Shown piece after piece: positions 1-10,075 of a DNA stretch of 45,241 nt. The stretch is from Phycisphaerae bacterium. GTDB lineage: Bacteria > Planctomycetota > Phycisphaerae > Phycisphaerales > SM1A02. Where the stretch lies: positions 63,118-108,358 of the forward strand of contig PAAJ01000022.1 in the NCBI GenBank assembly GCA_002702575.1, read 5' to 3'. Each line of letters begins with the position of its first letter. Within the stretch, counting starts at the first letter, position 1. Below the pieces are notes generated by a model. That model was not told the origin of the DNA, did no database searches, and worked only from the letters and a program-made list of their open reading frames with translations. A program made the translations under genes and the position numbers.

Positions 1-194
1 CTCAGGAGGATGAACCCGGTACTGATCCAGACTGCGGACGGCAGTTGGGGCAGGTTGCGTGGCCACGCATTGTCGTCGAGGCGGATGGCGAGGATGGCCA
101 GAATGGTGCCTCCGAACAGCATGGCCAATGAACCCAGAAACAGGATCATGCCAAATCGACCTGCGCTGAATCGCTCACCCTCGGTGCGATACAC
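1..194 (-). CDS. Cox3-like membrane protein, 3' part beyond the window edge
   Basis: Partial gene, last visible cistron of the respiratory operon; it runs off the left edge. The reading frame gives a short polar N-terminus, then a hydrophobic helix (FGMILFLGSLAMLFGGTILA), a loop with WPRNLPQLP, and the start of a second helix. This resembles the first helices of a heme-copper oxidase subunit III. A second, shorter Cox3-like gene after subunit IV is a known arrangement in planctomycete caa3 clusters, but here that is inference. The start is uncertain: I chose the GTG at 194; an in-frame ATG lies at 149. The open frame also extends back into the end of the subunit IV gene without an ATG or GTG, so translational coupling is possible. 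Confidence 0.6.
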   Translation of the reverse strand, partial: MYRTEGERFSAGRFGMILFLGSLAMLFGGTILAILAIRLDDNAWPRNLPQLPSAVWISTGFILL

Positions 195-225
195 CGAGCG
201 GTCGCCATGGCCGGGATCCGGCTTC

Positions 226-681
226 TCAGTGATTGTCGCCGTCGCCGGGTTTGGCCACAGGATCGCCAGCTTCGCTTTGGACTGCGGCAGTCGCTTCCGC
301 AGCCGACGTAGCCAGTTTTTCGAGCTGCATCTTGATGGGGAAACCCGGAGCGCCCGGAATGATGTCCGGCTCGTTTTCCGCGGTATCCGTCAAGGCAAAG
401 CCAATGAACAGGAAAACCAGCAGACATGACACCACGAACAGGAATCCGATGAAGGACCGATCCCAGCGAAGGTGCATGAAGATCATCGACACGATGAAGA
501 CCTTCAGACTCGCTACGGAGAGCGCGACGATGAGGTTCATCGATGGAATGTTCATGATGTTGAAGTCAAGCTCCGCCACCCAGACGGTTACGGCTGTGAG
601 GAACAGCAGTGCAAGACAGGTTCCCACCAGCATCTTGATGGGAACGATGTGATCGACGGCACCATGTTCATGTTTACCCAT
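226..681 (-). CDS. Cytochrome c oxidase subunit IV (caa3 type)
   Basis: A 151-residue protein of the bacterial cytochrome c oxidase subunit IV family, an accessory membrane subunit of caa3-type terminal oxidases. Three hydrophobic helices are visible (about residues 15-35, 47-70 and 77-100), with the typical KVFIVSMIFMHLRWD segment between the second and third. The C-terminal ~50 residues are Ala/Glu-rich and soluble. The N-terminus (MGKHEHGAVDH) is His-rich, as in other subunits of this operon. It starts 13 nt after the coxC stop and ends just before the second Cox3-like gene, so it is co-transcribed with them. Confidence 0.85.
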   Translation of the reverse strand: MGKHEHGAVDHIVPIKMLVGTCLALLFLTAVTVWVAELDFNIMNIPSMNLIVALSVASLKVFIVSMIFMHLRWDRSFIGFLFVVSCLLVFLFIGFALTDTAENEPDIIPGAPGFPIKMQLEKLATSAAEATAAVQSEAGDPVAKPGDGDNH

Positions 682-694
682 TGCTTTGCGTCCG

Positions 695-1729
695 TCAGAT
701 CAGGTAGAAGAGCGGGAAGAGGAAGATCCAGATGACATCGACGATATGCCAGTACAGACCACCGAGATCGATCGGGGTGTAGTACTCGCGGCTGAAGCGG
801 CCACGCATGGTCAGATAGATCAGCCAGAGAATGACGATACCACCAACGATGACGTGGACACCGTGAAGGCCGGTCATCATGAAGTAGATGGTGAAGAACT
901 TCTGTGCATTCGGAGGACGTTCAGGGTCCTGAAGTGGATGTGCCAGGTGTGGAAGCTCGCCATGCTGATGGTTTTCGGCGTACTCCAGCATTGGAGAGGC
1001 GTCTTCGACCTTTGCGATGACGGAGTCCGGGAGGAACATCCTCAGCTCGGAAGTCTCGATCTTGAATTCACTGTCCGTGAACCCGACTGGACCAGTTGCC
1101 GCTGGCGACTTGCTCCAGACAACGGCATCAGCAGGTGCCGGCGGGAGCTCTGATTCCAGCTGAGTTGCCGCAACGTAGGCGGCCGAATCCTGCTCGGCCT
1201 TCAACGCAGCCTTCGCCTGCTCTTCCTTCCCCAGTTCATCCAATGGCAACCAGAGATGGGACGCATGAGGCTCTTCGTAGAAGGCCATGCCGGGCAGAAG
1301 CCCTTCATGGATCTTGTGGTTGTATTCGATGTACTTGATGACCATGAAGCCACCGGCACCGAGAAGCGTGAGGATCAGACAGATCGTGACAGCCACCATC
1401 TTGCCACGGGCGGCCAGAGTCACCGCCATGGCCATCGTCATGGAGCTGGTGAGAAGAACACAGGTGTTCAGGCCGCCCCAGAACGTATCCAGGAACTGGG
1501 CGCCGTACCGGAAGATTTCCGGATGATTCGCTCGCCAGACAGCGTACGCCACGAACAGGCCACCAAAGAGCAGAATCTCGGTGCAGAGGAACAACCACAT
1601 GCCGAGCTTGCCGGCCTCGAACTGCTGCGTGGAGTTCTCCCAGTGATGACCGAGATGCGCCGGATGGTCATGATCATGATCATGATCATGATCGTGGGCG
1701 TGAGTTGCACTGACTTCGATCTGGGACAC
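695..1729 (-). CDS. coxC: Cytochrome c oxidase subunit III with large internal insertion
   Basis: Subunit III of the heme-copper oxidase, 344 residues. Family landmarks are WLFLCTEILLFGGLF (residues 45-59), YIEYNHKIHEGLLPG (133-147), FFTIYFMMTGLHGVHV (278-293) and the C-terminal GLYWHIVDVIWIFLFPLFYL. Two oddities stand out. The N-terminus has a HAHDHDHDHDHDHP run encoded by a perfect 6-bp DNA repeat. Between GLLPG and FFTIYF there are about 125 polar residues (roughly 150-275), where ordinary subunit III has only a short loop; this explains the length against the usual 190-270. It starts 2 nt after the coxA stop, inside the operon. Confidence 0.93.
   Translation of the reverse strand: MSQIEVSATHAHDHDHDHDHDHPAHLGHHWENSTQQFEAGKLGMWLFLCTEILLFGGLFVAYAVWRANHPEIFRYGAQFLDTFWGGLNTCVLLTSSMTMAMAVTLAARGKMVAVTICLILTLLGAGGFMVIKYIEYNHKIHEGLLPGMAFYEEPHASHLWLPLDELGKEEQAKAALKAEQDSAAYVAATQLESELPPAPADAVVWSKSPAATGPVGFTDSEFKIETSELRMFLPDSVIAKVEDASPMLEYAENHQHGELPHLAHPLQDPERPPNAQKFFTIYFMMTGLHGVHVIVGGIVILWLIYLTMRGRFSREYYTPIDLGGLYWHIVDVIWIFLFPLFYLI
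1669..1692. repeat. Four perfect copies of CATGAT
   Basis: Four tandem copies of the hexamer CATGAT, read on the minus strand as GAT CAT codons, encode the His-Asp run at the N-terminus of CoxC. Each added or lost unit changes the protein by one Asp-His pair without a frameshift, so copy number may vary between strains. Confidence 0.9.
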
Positions 1730-1731
1730 GA

Positions 1732-3441
1732 TCAGTCACCCCCTTCGGATGATTGTGGCTCAGGTCGTGCAACGTCGGAACGCCACACGTACCCCTGCTC
1801 CTTCTCGCTCCACTCCAGCACGGTGAAGTCATAGCAGTCGCCGACGGCTGGCTGCTCGCTGAAGTTGTCATGAGGCGGAGGCGATGCACACTGCCATTCC
1901 AGACTTCGGCCGCCCCACGGGTTCGTCGGTGCACGACGACCATTGAAGAGCGACAGCAGAAGATAGACCGCCGTCATGAGGAAGCCGATCGCCATGACAT
2001 AGGAACCCATTGTCGAGATGACGTGATAGAACTGGAAGAGTTCCTGCTCAAGTCCCTCATAGGTGGCATACCGGCGAGGCATGCCCTGGCTTCCGAGCAT
2101 GAACTGGCTCATGAACGTGACGTTGAACCCGACGAAAACGAGGAACCAGGCAACCCGGCCCGCGTTCTCGTTGTACATCCGACCAGTCATCTTGGGCCAC
2201 CAGTGATGGATACCGCCGATGAATGCGAGCAACGCGCTGCCCATCATGACGTAATGGAAGTGGGCCACCACGAAGTAGGTGTCGTGGAGATGCACATCGG
2301 TCGCCAGGGTTCCGAGATGCAGACCGGTCAGTCCACCGATCGTGAAGATGAACAGGAAGCCCATGGCATAGAGCATGGGCGTATTCCAGCTGATATGTCC
2401 CTTGTACATCGTGGCCAGCCAGTTGAAGACCTTCACTGCGGAAGGAATGGCGACCGAGAAGGTGATGGCCGAGAAGATCACGGTCACCAGAGCGGACTGC
2501 CCCGAGGTGAACATGTGATGGCCCCAGACGAGGAACGAGAAGACGGCGATGGCCACCGAACTCCAAGCGATGAACTTGTAGCCGAAGATGTGGCGATGAC
2601 TGTGAACCGAAATCAGTTCACTGATGATGCCCATGGCCGGCAGAATCATGATGTACACGGCTGGATGGGAATAGAACCAGAAGAAGTGCTGATAGAGAAC
2701 GGGATCTCCGCCCAATGCCGGATTGAAGATGCCGATTCCGAAAGCACGCTCGATGATGAGCAGCAGCAGGGTGATCCCCAGAACCGGAGTGGCCAGCACC
2801 TGGATGACGGCTGTTGCATAGATGGACCACAGGAACAGTGGCATACGGAACCACGTCATTCCCGGCGGGCGAAGCCTGTGGATCGTCACCATGAAGTTCA
2901 TGCCCGTGAAGATCGATGCGAAACCGAGAATGAACACGGCTGTGAGCGCTGGAATCACGCCACCCATGGCCGAGTTGGTATCCGTGCTGTACGGGGTATA
3001 GAAGGTCCAGCCGGTATCCAGTCCGCCGGTGAACAGGGCCAGCACGAAGAAAATCGCTCCGATGACCCACAGGTAGTACGAGAACAGATTCAACCTTGGG
3101 AAGGCCACATCCTTGGCACCCAGCATGATCGGCAGGATGAAGTTGCCCAGCGAGGCAGGGACACTCGGAATGATGACCAGGAAGACCATGATCGCCCCGT
3201 GCAGGGTGAAGGCCTGGTTGTACTGGTCCTGCTCCATGATGGTGCCTTCAGGCGTCAGCAGCTGCGTTCGAACCAGAAGGGCGAACACACCGCCCATGAA
3301 GAACGCGCCGAGAACCGAGACCAGATACATCAGCCCGATTCGTTTGTGATCGAGCGTCAGCAACCATGACAGCAGCCCACGCGAATGCGTGAGGTAGTTG
3401 TCTCGAACCAGAATGGGTTGATCGGGTGTCAGCGTGGTCAT
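1732..3441 (-). CDS. coxA: Cytochrome c oxidase subunit I, A2 type
   Basis: Catalytic subunit of the aa3 oxygen reductase: reduces O2 to water at the heme a3-CuB centre and pumps protons across the inner membrane. Visible ligands (569-residue numbering) are H81 in LHGAIMVF (low-spin heme), H259 and Y263 in YSHPAVY, the H308-H309 pair in WGHHMF, and H394/H396 in [16 protein letters not shown] replaces the GHPEVY of A1 enzymes, placing this in the A2 family, whose D-channel ends in Tyr-Ser rather than Glu. The open frame extends upstream to 3570, but that would overlap coxB by about 130 nt. The start at 3441 (MTTLTPDQP) lies 1 nt after the coxB stop and has a GGTGAG sequence just upstream. Confidence 0.96.
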   Translation of the reverse strand: MTTLTPDQPILVRDNYLTHSRGLLSWLLTLDHKRIGLMYLVSVLGAFFMGGVFALLVRTQLLTPEGTIMEQDQYNQAFTLHGAIMVFLVIIPSVPASLGNFILPIMLGAKDVAFPRLNLFSYYLWVIGAIFFVLALFTGGLDTGWTFYTPYSTDTNSAMGGVIPALTAVFILGFASIFTGMNFMVTIHRLRPPGMTWFRMPLFLWSIYATAVIQVLATPVLGITLLLLIIERAFGIGIFNPALGGDPVLYQHFFWFYSHPAVYIMILPAMGIISELISVHSHRHIFGYKFIAWSSVAIAVFSFLVWGHHMFTSGQSALVTVIFSAITFSVAIPSAVKVFNWLATMYKGHISWNTPMLYAMGFLFIFTIGGLTGLHLGTLATDVHLHDTYFVVAHFHYVMMGSALLAFIGGIHHWWPKMTGRMYNENAGRVAWFLVFVGFNVTFMSQFMLGSQGMPRRYATYEGLEQELFQFYHVISTMGSYVMAIGFLMTAVYLLLSLFNGRRAPTNPWGGRSLEWQCASPPPHDNFSEQPAVGDCYDFTVLEWSEKEQGYVWRSDVARPEPQSSEGGD

Positions 3442-3442
3442 G

Positions 3443-4642
3443 TCACTCACCATTGTCCTTCGACTGGCCAGTACCGGTTTCCGAGCCGGCCTCTTCCGCT
3501 GGCGATCCGGAGCCATCCCCCGCATCCAATTCATTGAGATCAGGCGACTCGATCGGATTCCCGTTTTCATCCACGAGACGATCGAGGTACTTCATCATGA
3601 GAATCAGGGCCGTGATCTGGCGCTCCTTGAGCTGACCCTGGAAGCTGGGCATCGCGCCCGCATAGTTCTGGACGATCAGGTGCTGGGGATTCACGATTGA
3701 ATCCCGGATGTAATCCTCCGGGGTCTCGAATTCCTTGCCTGGGCCGACGAGATCCGACAGCTTCTGGCCGTTGGTGAAAGCGGTCTCACCACTTGTCGTC
3801 CGTTCCCAGAGTCCCTTGAAGCTCGGCCCCACGACCATGTTTCCATCGAGGGAGTGACAGGAAGAACACCTGTTGTAGAGACGATCAAGGGCATAGGTCG
3901 GCAGATCATGCTCGGGAAGATCCATGTACTCCGTAGCCAGTTTGCCCATGGCTGCCTGGAACTCGTCCTCGGGGAGCACATGGACGAGTGCAAGCATCTT
4001 CGAGTGGTCGCGACCACAGTACTCCGTGCAGTACAGCTGATAGGTGCCCGGCTTGGTCGGTTCGAACCAAAGGCGGCTGTAGCGTCCCGGAACCACATCC
4101 TGCTTGACGCGGAATGCGGGGATGAACAGGCTGTGCAGCACGTCCGCAGAGGTCATGAGGAACTCGACCGGACGACCCAGCGGCACGTAGACCTCACCGC
4201 CCTGATTGACTGCGAACTCCGGATGATCGAATGACCATGTCCACTTCTGAGCAGTGACTGAGACCTCGTATGCGTTGGCGGGTGAACGACGAAGATCGAG
4301 ATAGCCCACCATGCCGAGGTAGAAGATCGCCACGACGAGAAGCATCGGAACCATCGTCCAGGTCAGCTCGAGCGGAGTGCTGTGAACCGGCCCATCACCA
4401 GAGAAATTGACCTCGTTCTTCTTCTGACGATATCGAATCGCGAAGTAGACGAGGATGATGGTGATCAGCACCAGGAAGATGTAGCAGATGACGTTGATGA
4501 AATCGAAGACATGATCAACGAATGGCGCCTGGGCCGATGCCGATTCGGGCATCCAGAAGGTCCGGGCAGTCGCGTCCTCCGCGGCACCCGGCATCACGGT
4601 TCCAAGCAGTGTCATCAGCATGTATGTCACGAACGCAGTCAT
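3443..4642 (-). CDS. coxB: Cytochrome c oxidase subunit II with fused cytochrome c (caa3)
   Basis: Electron-entry subunit, 399 residues. After a short leader there are two membrane helices (about 43-70 and 92-115), a cupredoxin domain with all CuA ligands (H170, C205, C209, H213, M216 in [13 protein letters not shown]), then a C-terminal cytochrome c domain with heme motif CSSCH (259-263) and probable Met ligand in AGAMPSF (about 331). The heme fusion defines a caa3 enzyme and lets ACIII hand over electrons without a separate soluble carrier. The last ~40 residues are acidic, Gly/Ser-rich and probably disordered. The ATG overlaps the SCO stop by 4 nt; coxA follows after 1 nt. Confidence 0.96.
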   Translation of the reverse strand: MTAFVTYMLMTLLGTVMPGAAEDATARTFWMPESASAQAPFVDHVFDFINVICYIFLVLITIILVYFAIRYRQKKNEVNFSGDGPVHSTPLELTWTMVPMLLVVAIFYLGMVGYLDLRRSPANAYEVSVTAQKWTWSFDHPEFAVNQGGEVYVPLGRPVEFLMTSADVLHSLFIPAFRVKQDVVPGRYSRLWFEPTKPGTYQLYCTEYCGRDHSKMLALVHVLPEDEFQAAMGKLATEYMDLPEHDLPTYALDRLYNRCSSCHSLDGNMVVGPSFKGLWERTTSGETAFTNGQKLSDLVGPGKEFETPEDYIRDSIVNPQHLIVQNYAGAMPSFQGQLKERQITALILMMKYLDRLVDENGNPIESPDLNELDAGDGSGSPAEEAGSETGTGQSKDNGE

Positions 4643-5547
4643 GCCTTGCCTCCAACGGGTTGGCTCAATTCAAGGCCCATGGAATCAACTTCCAATTGAC
4701 CATCCCCGGGACCCCGACCGCGAGGTCCTTTTGAAGAAAGCACCAGAATTCCAATCGCGAGAATGATGATGGTGACGACACCACCAAGTCGCATGATCTT
4801 GTAGGCACTGGCGACATAGGAGCCGCGTTCCGGATCCCACTGGAAGCAGTTGAAGAGCAGCATGGTGTCCATCGGAGAACCGATACCACCTTCCGATGCC
4901 TCCACCAGTGCGAATCTCAGATCCCTGGGCTTGAAGCGGACATCGTTCATGTACTTGGAGATCCGACCTTCAGGCGTCAGAAAGATGATGCTCGACGTGT
5001 GGGCGTATTCACCACTCGGCTCGTCATATCGATAGCCGAACCCGACCGTCTTCGCGAGGGTCTCGATCTGATCCTGCTCACCGACCAGGAAGTGCCAGCC
5101 GGACTCGGCGCCCTCTCGGCCGTAACTGGTGAGATAGCCGGTCCTGTTCTGAGTTGCCAGCTCGGGACCTTCTTCGGGATTGATGCTGACGGTGATGATG
5201 TCGAATTCCTCACCCGCGGACCATTCCATCTCACGGAGCCCATCAACCATGCCATTGAGTGTCAATGAACACAGCATCGGGCAACGGTAGTAGTTGAGCG
5301 TGAGAATGACCGGACGGCCCTCCCGGACAAGATCCTTCAGCTGGACCTTCTTGCCGTTCGAATCCGTGAACTCCAGGTCCATGGGAACCTGTTCATCCAG
5401 TCTCTGGACGATTCCAACACCCTGGAACTCGGTCGGCAGCTCATCTGCCAGGAGCTGAGCGGTCGCGGCAGGCGCGCAGACGGCCATGGTCACTGCAGCC
5501 GTGACTGCAGTACACAGTGACCGGATTGTTCCTGACTGCCGTCTCAT
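4639..5547 (-). CDS. SCO1/SenC-family copper chaperone
   Basis: Thioredoxin-fold protein that in this family delivers copper to, or reduces, the CuA site of CoxB; it lies directly upstream of coxB. The 302 residues start with a signal peptide ending near CAPAATAQ (about 30). The copper motif is CPMLC (C89, C93) with the third ligand H183 in EYAHTSSIIFL. Unusually it carries a C-terminal hydrophobic helix (about 255-275, GGVVTIIILAIGILVLSS), so it is probably anchored at the C-terminal end rather than by the N-terminal helix of classical SCO proteins. It overlaps both neighbours by 4 nt. Confidence 0.92.
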   Translation of the reverse strand: MRRQSGTIRSLCTAVTAAVTMAVCAPAATAQLLADELPTEFQGVGIVQRLDEQVPMDLEFTDSNGKKVQLKDLVREGRPVILTLNYYRCPMLCSLTLNGMVDGLREMEWSAGEEFDIITVSINPEEGPELATQNRTGYLTSYGREGAESGWHFLVGEQDQIETLAKTVGFGYRYDEPSGEYAHTSSIIFLTPEGRISKYMNDVRFKPRDLRFALVEASEGGIGSPMDTMLLFNCFQWDPERGSYVASAYKIMRLGGVVTIIILAIGILVLSSKGPRGRGPGDGQLEVDSMGLELSQPVGGKA

Positions 5548-5918
5548 TTCTTTGCTGCAGCCCCCTGCTGTGCGTTGCGATCGACGATGATCTGCATGGC
5601 CTCATCGATCGGCAGCTTCAGCTTGCGATCGATCACGAGGTCCCCACCGGCATCCGTGTAGGTTTCCCAATGGGCCTCGAGCATCAGCCGGTCCTTTTCC
5701 GCCAGACGACGGGTCTCGCTCGCCTGGGACGTCACGGAGATGAACTTCGAATCTGCTTCGATGCGTTCGGCACCGTAGTAGAGACCCGCCACTGCTACAC
5801 AGGTCACGAAGACCAGGATCGAACTGGCAATGCAGATCACCCAGGTCGGCCCGCCCCGAGGATCCTCGGTGTCGCCTTCCAGCGGATCAAGTTGATTGTC
5901 GAGTTCGGCGTGTGCCAT
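5544..5918 (-). CDS. Small single-helix membrane protein of the respiratory operon, unknown
   Basis: I do not recognise a named family for this 124-residue protein. It has an acidic N-terminus, one hydrophobic segment (about residues 26-47, TWVICIASSILVFVTCVAVA), then a soluble domain rich in charged residues with KLKLPIDEAMQIIVDRNAQ near the end. The predicted topology is N-in with the domain in the periplasm. It sits between actF and the SCO gene and overlaps the latter by 4 nt, so it is translated with the operon. The position suggests an accessory or assembly factor bridging ACIII and the caa3 oxidase; that is inference from context only. A GGAG lies about 10 nt before the ATG. Confidence 0.8.
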   Translation of the reverse strand: MAHAELDNQLDPLEGDTEDPRGGPTWVICIASSILVFVTCVAVAGLYYGAERIEADSKFISVTSQASETRRLAEKDRLMLEAHWETYTDAGGDLVIDRKLKLPIDEAMQIIVDRNAQQGAAAKK

Positions 5919-5931
5919 GTCGATCTACTCC

Positions 5932-5947
5932 ACCCTGGTGCCAGGGT
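5932..5947 (-). other. Intercistronic inverted repeat at the actF end
   Basis: ACCCTGG and CCAGGGT are exact inverted repeats around 2 nt. As RNA this would fold as a 6-bp stem with a 4-nt loop touching the actF stop codon. No U-tract follows. It is the only clear hairpin at a junction inside the operon and sits where the ACIII genes give way to the oxidase genes. Confidence 0.5.
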
Positions 5948-7227
5948 CACATGTTTTCGAAAGCCAATGCTTCATCCAGTCTCGGATCCGATGATGGAAT
6001 CAGGGAACACCGCCGCAGACCGATACAGGTTCCGGCGATCAGAAGTCCGATCATTCCAGCGAGTGCCGTGAAGTTGGTGACCGTCAGGTTCCAGCCCACG
6101 GATATGGTCCCGGCATCCACGCCATCAACGAGCTCCTGCAGTGAGGTTGCGTCATGCACGACCTGTGGAGACATCGCAGGCATCACGAGCCAATAGACAT
6201 CCACAATCATCATCAGAAGCATCCAGACCGCAATGCCAGCAAGCATGTTCTTCCATCGCTTCGGCCATCTGGACACCAGCAGAAGGAATGGCAGCACGAA
6301 GTGCCCGAGAATCAGCAACAGTGATACCCATTTCCAGGCCCCGAGCTGACGGGGAAGGAACCAACCTGTTTCAATCGGGATGTTCGCGTACCAAATCAAC
6401 ATGTACTGGCTGTAGCCGATGTAGGCCCAGAAAACGACTCCGAATGCAAAGAGGAGCTTGCCGAGGTCCTGATAGTGCTCTCGAGTAATCATTCCCTGCA
6501 GCCGCCCCGTGGACTGCAGAAAACAGCCAAACAGGATCAGACAGGAGAAAAATCCAGTCAGACTCACGGCAAACCAGTACACACCGAACATGGTGCTGAA
6601 CCAGGTTGGCTGGAGTGTCATGACCCAATCAACACCCGCAAACGTCTGGGAAAGGCCATAAAGGAGGATGCCGACCGGAGCCGCAGCCTGCATTCGACGG
6701 GATCTGGCAGGATCGCCATCCCCATCCTGCCTCATTGACTGCCCGACGAAGAACTGGGCCAGTGCTGCCCAGATGACGAGATAGCAGATGGCTCGAATGG
6801 ACCAGAAGGTTGGATCCAGATAGCCGGCCTTCTTCTGAAGGACGGTGTCATGCGCGACGACGGCTGGATCCGCCCAGGGATACAGAACCGCCCCATCACC
6901 TGTCCATACAAGAATGATGATTGGAACAAATGCGATCCAGAGCCATCGCAGATTGCTTGCGAAACCCTCGGCCAGGCGACGGACCGTGACGGACCATCCC
7001 GCTCGAGTGATGTGCTGAAGCATGACGAAGAACAGGCCACCGAGTGAGATCCCGGTGATGACCATGAAGGCGAAGAGGTAGGACATCCAGAAGTTGGTCC
7101 ATCCACTTTCATCCTCACCGAGCACGATGGTGGCTGCAATGCCACCAAGACCGACAAGACCTCCGATGATGACTCCGGCAGGCGCCAGACCACCCATTCG
7201 ATTCATGCTGTTGCCGGCAACATTCAT
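5947..7227 (-). CDS. actF: ACIII membrane subunit ActF
   Basis: Quinol:cytochrome c oxidoreductase (alternative complex III) membrane subunit, 426 residues with about ten hydrophobic helices, from GVIIGGLVGLGGIAATIVLG near residue 20 to GMIGLLIAGTCIGL near 400. In the family, ActF and ActC are related NrfD-like proteins packed in the membrane; ActC binds quinol. The call rests on hydrophobic pattern, length and position after actE. Its ATG overlaps the actE stop by 4 nt. A 28-nt gap with an inverted repeat follows before the next gene. Confidence 0.9.
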   Translation of the reverse strand: MNVAGNSMNRMGGLAPAGVIIGGLVGLGGIAATIVLGEDESGWTNFWMSYLFAFMVITGISLGGLFFVMLQHITRAGWSVTVRRLAEGFASNLRWLWIAFVPIIILVWTGDGAVLYPWADPAVVAHDTVLQKKAGYLDPTFWSIRAICYLVIWAALAQFFVGQSMRQDGDGDPARSRRMQAAAPVGILLYGLSQTFAGVDWVMTLQPTWFSTMFGVYWFAVSLTGFFSCLILFGCFLQSTGRLQGMITREHYQDLGKLLFAFGVVFWAYIGYSQYMLIWYANIPIETGWFLPRQLGAWKWVSLLLILGHFVLPFLLLVSRWPKRWKNMLAGIAVWMLLMMIVDVYWLVMPAMSPQVVHDATSLQELVDGVDAGTISVGWNLTVTNFTALAGMIGLLIAGTCIGLRRCSLIPSSDPRLDEALAFENM

Positions 7228-8006
7228 GACTGGCCGCCCTCTCCATCATTGCCGCCATCGGCACCTTCAAGATCGTCTTCCATCTTGATCCGACGTTCCG
7301 GAAGCGAGTCCGCTCCGGAAACGGATTCATCACTGGCATCTCCTGCGACCTGAAGCGCCTGGACATAGGCCACGATGGCCCAACGATCGGCGACATCGAT
7401 CTGGGAGGCATACCCCGCCATGTTGTTCTTGCCATTGCTGATCGTGTAGAAGATCTGGCCGACCGGCTGGTCGATGATGGCTTCCTCATGGAGGTTCTTC
7501 GGCTGTACCCAGGTCGTACCGTTGTTGATGTCGGCTGACAGGTTCAGCAGTTTCATCGCACGCTGATGCACCAGGCCATCACCCTCTCCGGTGACGCCAT
7601 GGCACGGCAGGCAGTAGATCATGTAGCGTTCCCGGCCACGCTCGAGCAGATCCATGTCCAGGCTGACCTGTGACGGATACGTCGTCGAGTACGCCCCATC
7701 CACCGTACCGAGGTGGAAGTGGGTATCGCCGATCATCTGATCTCGAGCCACCGTACCTGGCACAGGCTGTCGCATGGAGCGGCCATCCTTGAACAGGATG
7801 TTCTGCTGCTGCCCCTTGTACTTCGGCTGATTGTCCATGTTCTGGATCAGATGGATCCGGCGGGAATCCCGAGGGGTCGAACGGGCACGGATGATGAGTG
7901 CCGGCGGAATCAACGCCACGCACGTCATGAGAATGGCCACGTAGAAGAAGCCGCGAGGCAGCTTCCAGAGCAGGAAGTCGGATTGTCGCTTGGGTCCGGA
8001 CGACAC
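7224..8006 (-). CDS. actE: ACIII monoheme cytochrome c subunit ActE
   Basis: Membrane-anchored cytochrome c of ACIII, 260 residues. One N-terminal helix (about 18-40) precedes a periplasmic domain with a single heme-binding motif CLPCH (132-136) followed by GxxGxGDG, as in class I cytochromes, and a likely Met ligand in NNMAGYASQ. The C-terminal ~40 residues are acidic and low in complexity (LEGADGGNDGEGG). In the family this heme can pass electrons out of ACIII toward the oxidase. It starts 3 nt after the actD stop and overlaps actF by 4 nt. Confidence 0.93.
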   Translation of the reverse strand: MSSGPKRQSDFLLWKLPRGFFYVAILMTCVALIPPALIIRARSTPRDSRRIHLIQNMDNQPKYKGQQQNILFKDGRSMRQPVPGTVARDQMIGDTHFHLGTVDGAYSTTYPSQVSLDMDLLERGRERYMIYCLPCHGVTGEGDGLVHQRAMKLLNLSADINNGTTWVQPKNLHEEAIIDQPVGQIFYTISNGKNNMAGYASQIDVADRWAIVAYVQALQVAGDASDESVSGADSLPERRIKMEDDLEGADGGNDGEGGQS

Positions 8007-8009
8007 GGC

Positions 8010-8644
8010 TCAGGCCTCCAACTCGATGATGGCATCCGGCTTGAGGGACTCGAGGAACTCCTCGGTTCTCGGGCGGACGAATTTCGGATCTTGACTCTCG
8101 ATCACCAGATAGAAACGGTCATCCGTCAACCGCTTCATCTTGGGTGACTTGAGTACCGGGTGATAGAGACATGGCAGCTTGTTGAGAAGCAGCATGCCTC
8201 CCACAGTCGTCAATGCCGAAAGAAGCACCGTCACCTCGAAGATGACTGGCACGAAGGCCGGCAATGACAGCAGCGGCTTGCCGCTGACCTCGAACTGATA
8301 TCCGACGACCGGAACGATCGCCCAGATGTTCAACTCCAGTGAGTTGGTGAAGACCTGGAGAATGACGGCGGCACACATGCCGGTCAGTCCTCCGAAGAAG
8401 ACCAGAATCGGCAGGATGGTGTGCTTGATACCCATCGCGAAGTCGAGGCCGTGGACGGGGAATGGCGTGTGGCAGTCCCACCAGCGATACCCGGCAGCAT
8501 TGACCTTCTTGGCGGCTTCCATGATCGCAGCCGGCGAAGAAAACTCCGCGGAGAGCCCCCAGAGCTTCGGGGTTTCCGTCTCGACACTCATGTCATCGAT
8601 GACCATCGCGTCTGGCATGGCCTCTGTTCTGGCTGGAGACGTTG

Positions 8645-8648
<4 letters not shown>
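8010..8648 (-). CDS. actD: ACIII subunit ActD (DUF3341)
   Basis: 212-residue protein of the DUF3341 family, the ActD subunit of ACIII. It has the family signature near the N-terminus ([21 protein letters not shown], then [21 protein letters not shown], about residues 28-73), followed by two hydrophobic helices (about 77-100 and 125-155) and a soluble C-terminus with DDRFYLVIE. In known structures ActD lies on the cytoplasmic side and contacts ActC and ActF. The ATG overlaps the actC stop by 4 nt. Confidence 0.93.

Positions 8649-10074
<1,426 letters not shown>

Positions 10075-10075
<1 letters not shown>

Noticed and set aside
1753-3369. 538-codon open frame on the plus strand
   Set aside because: It is the antisense shadow of coxA; the translation is Arg/His/Glu-rich with no recognisable domain, while coxA has all its metal ligands.
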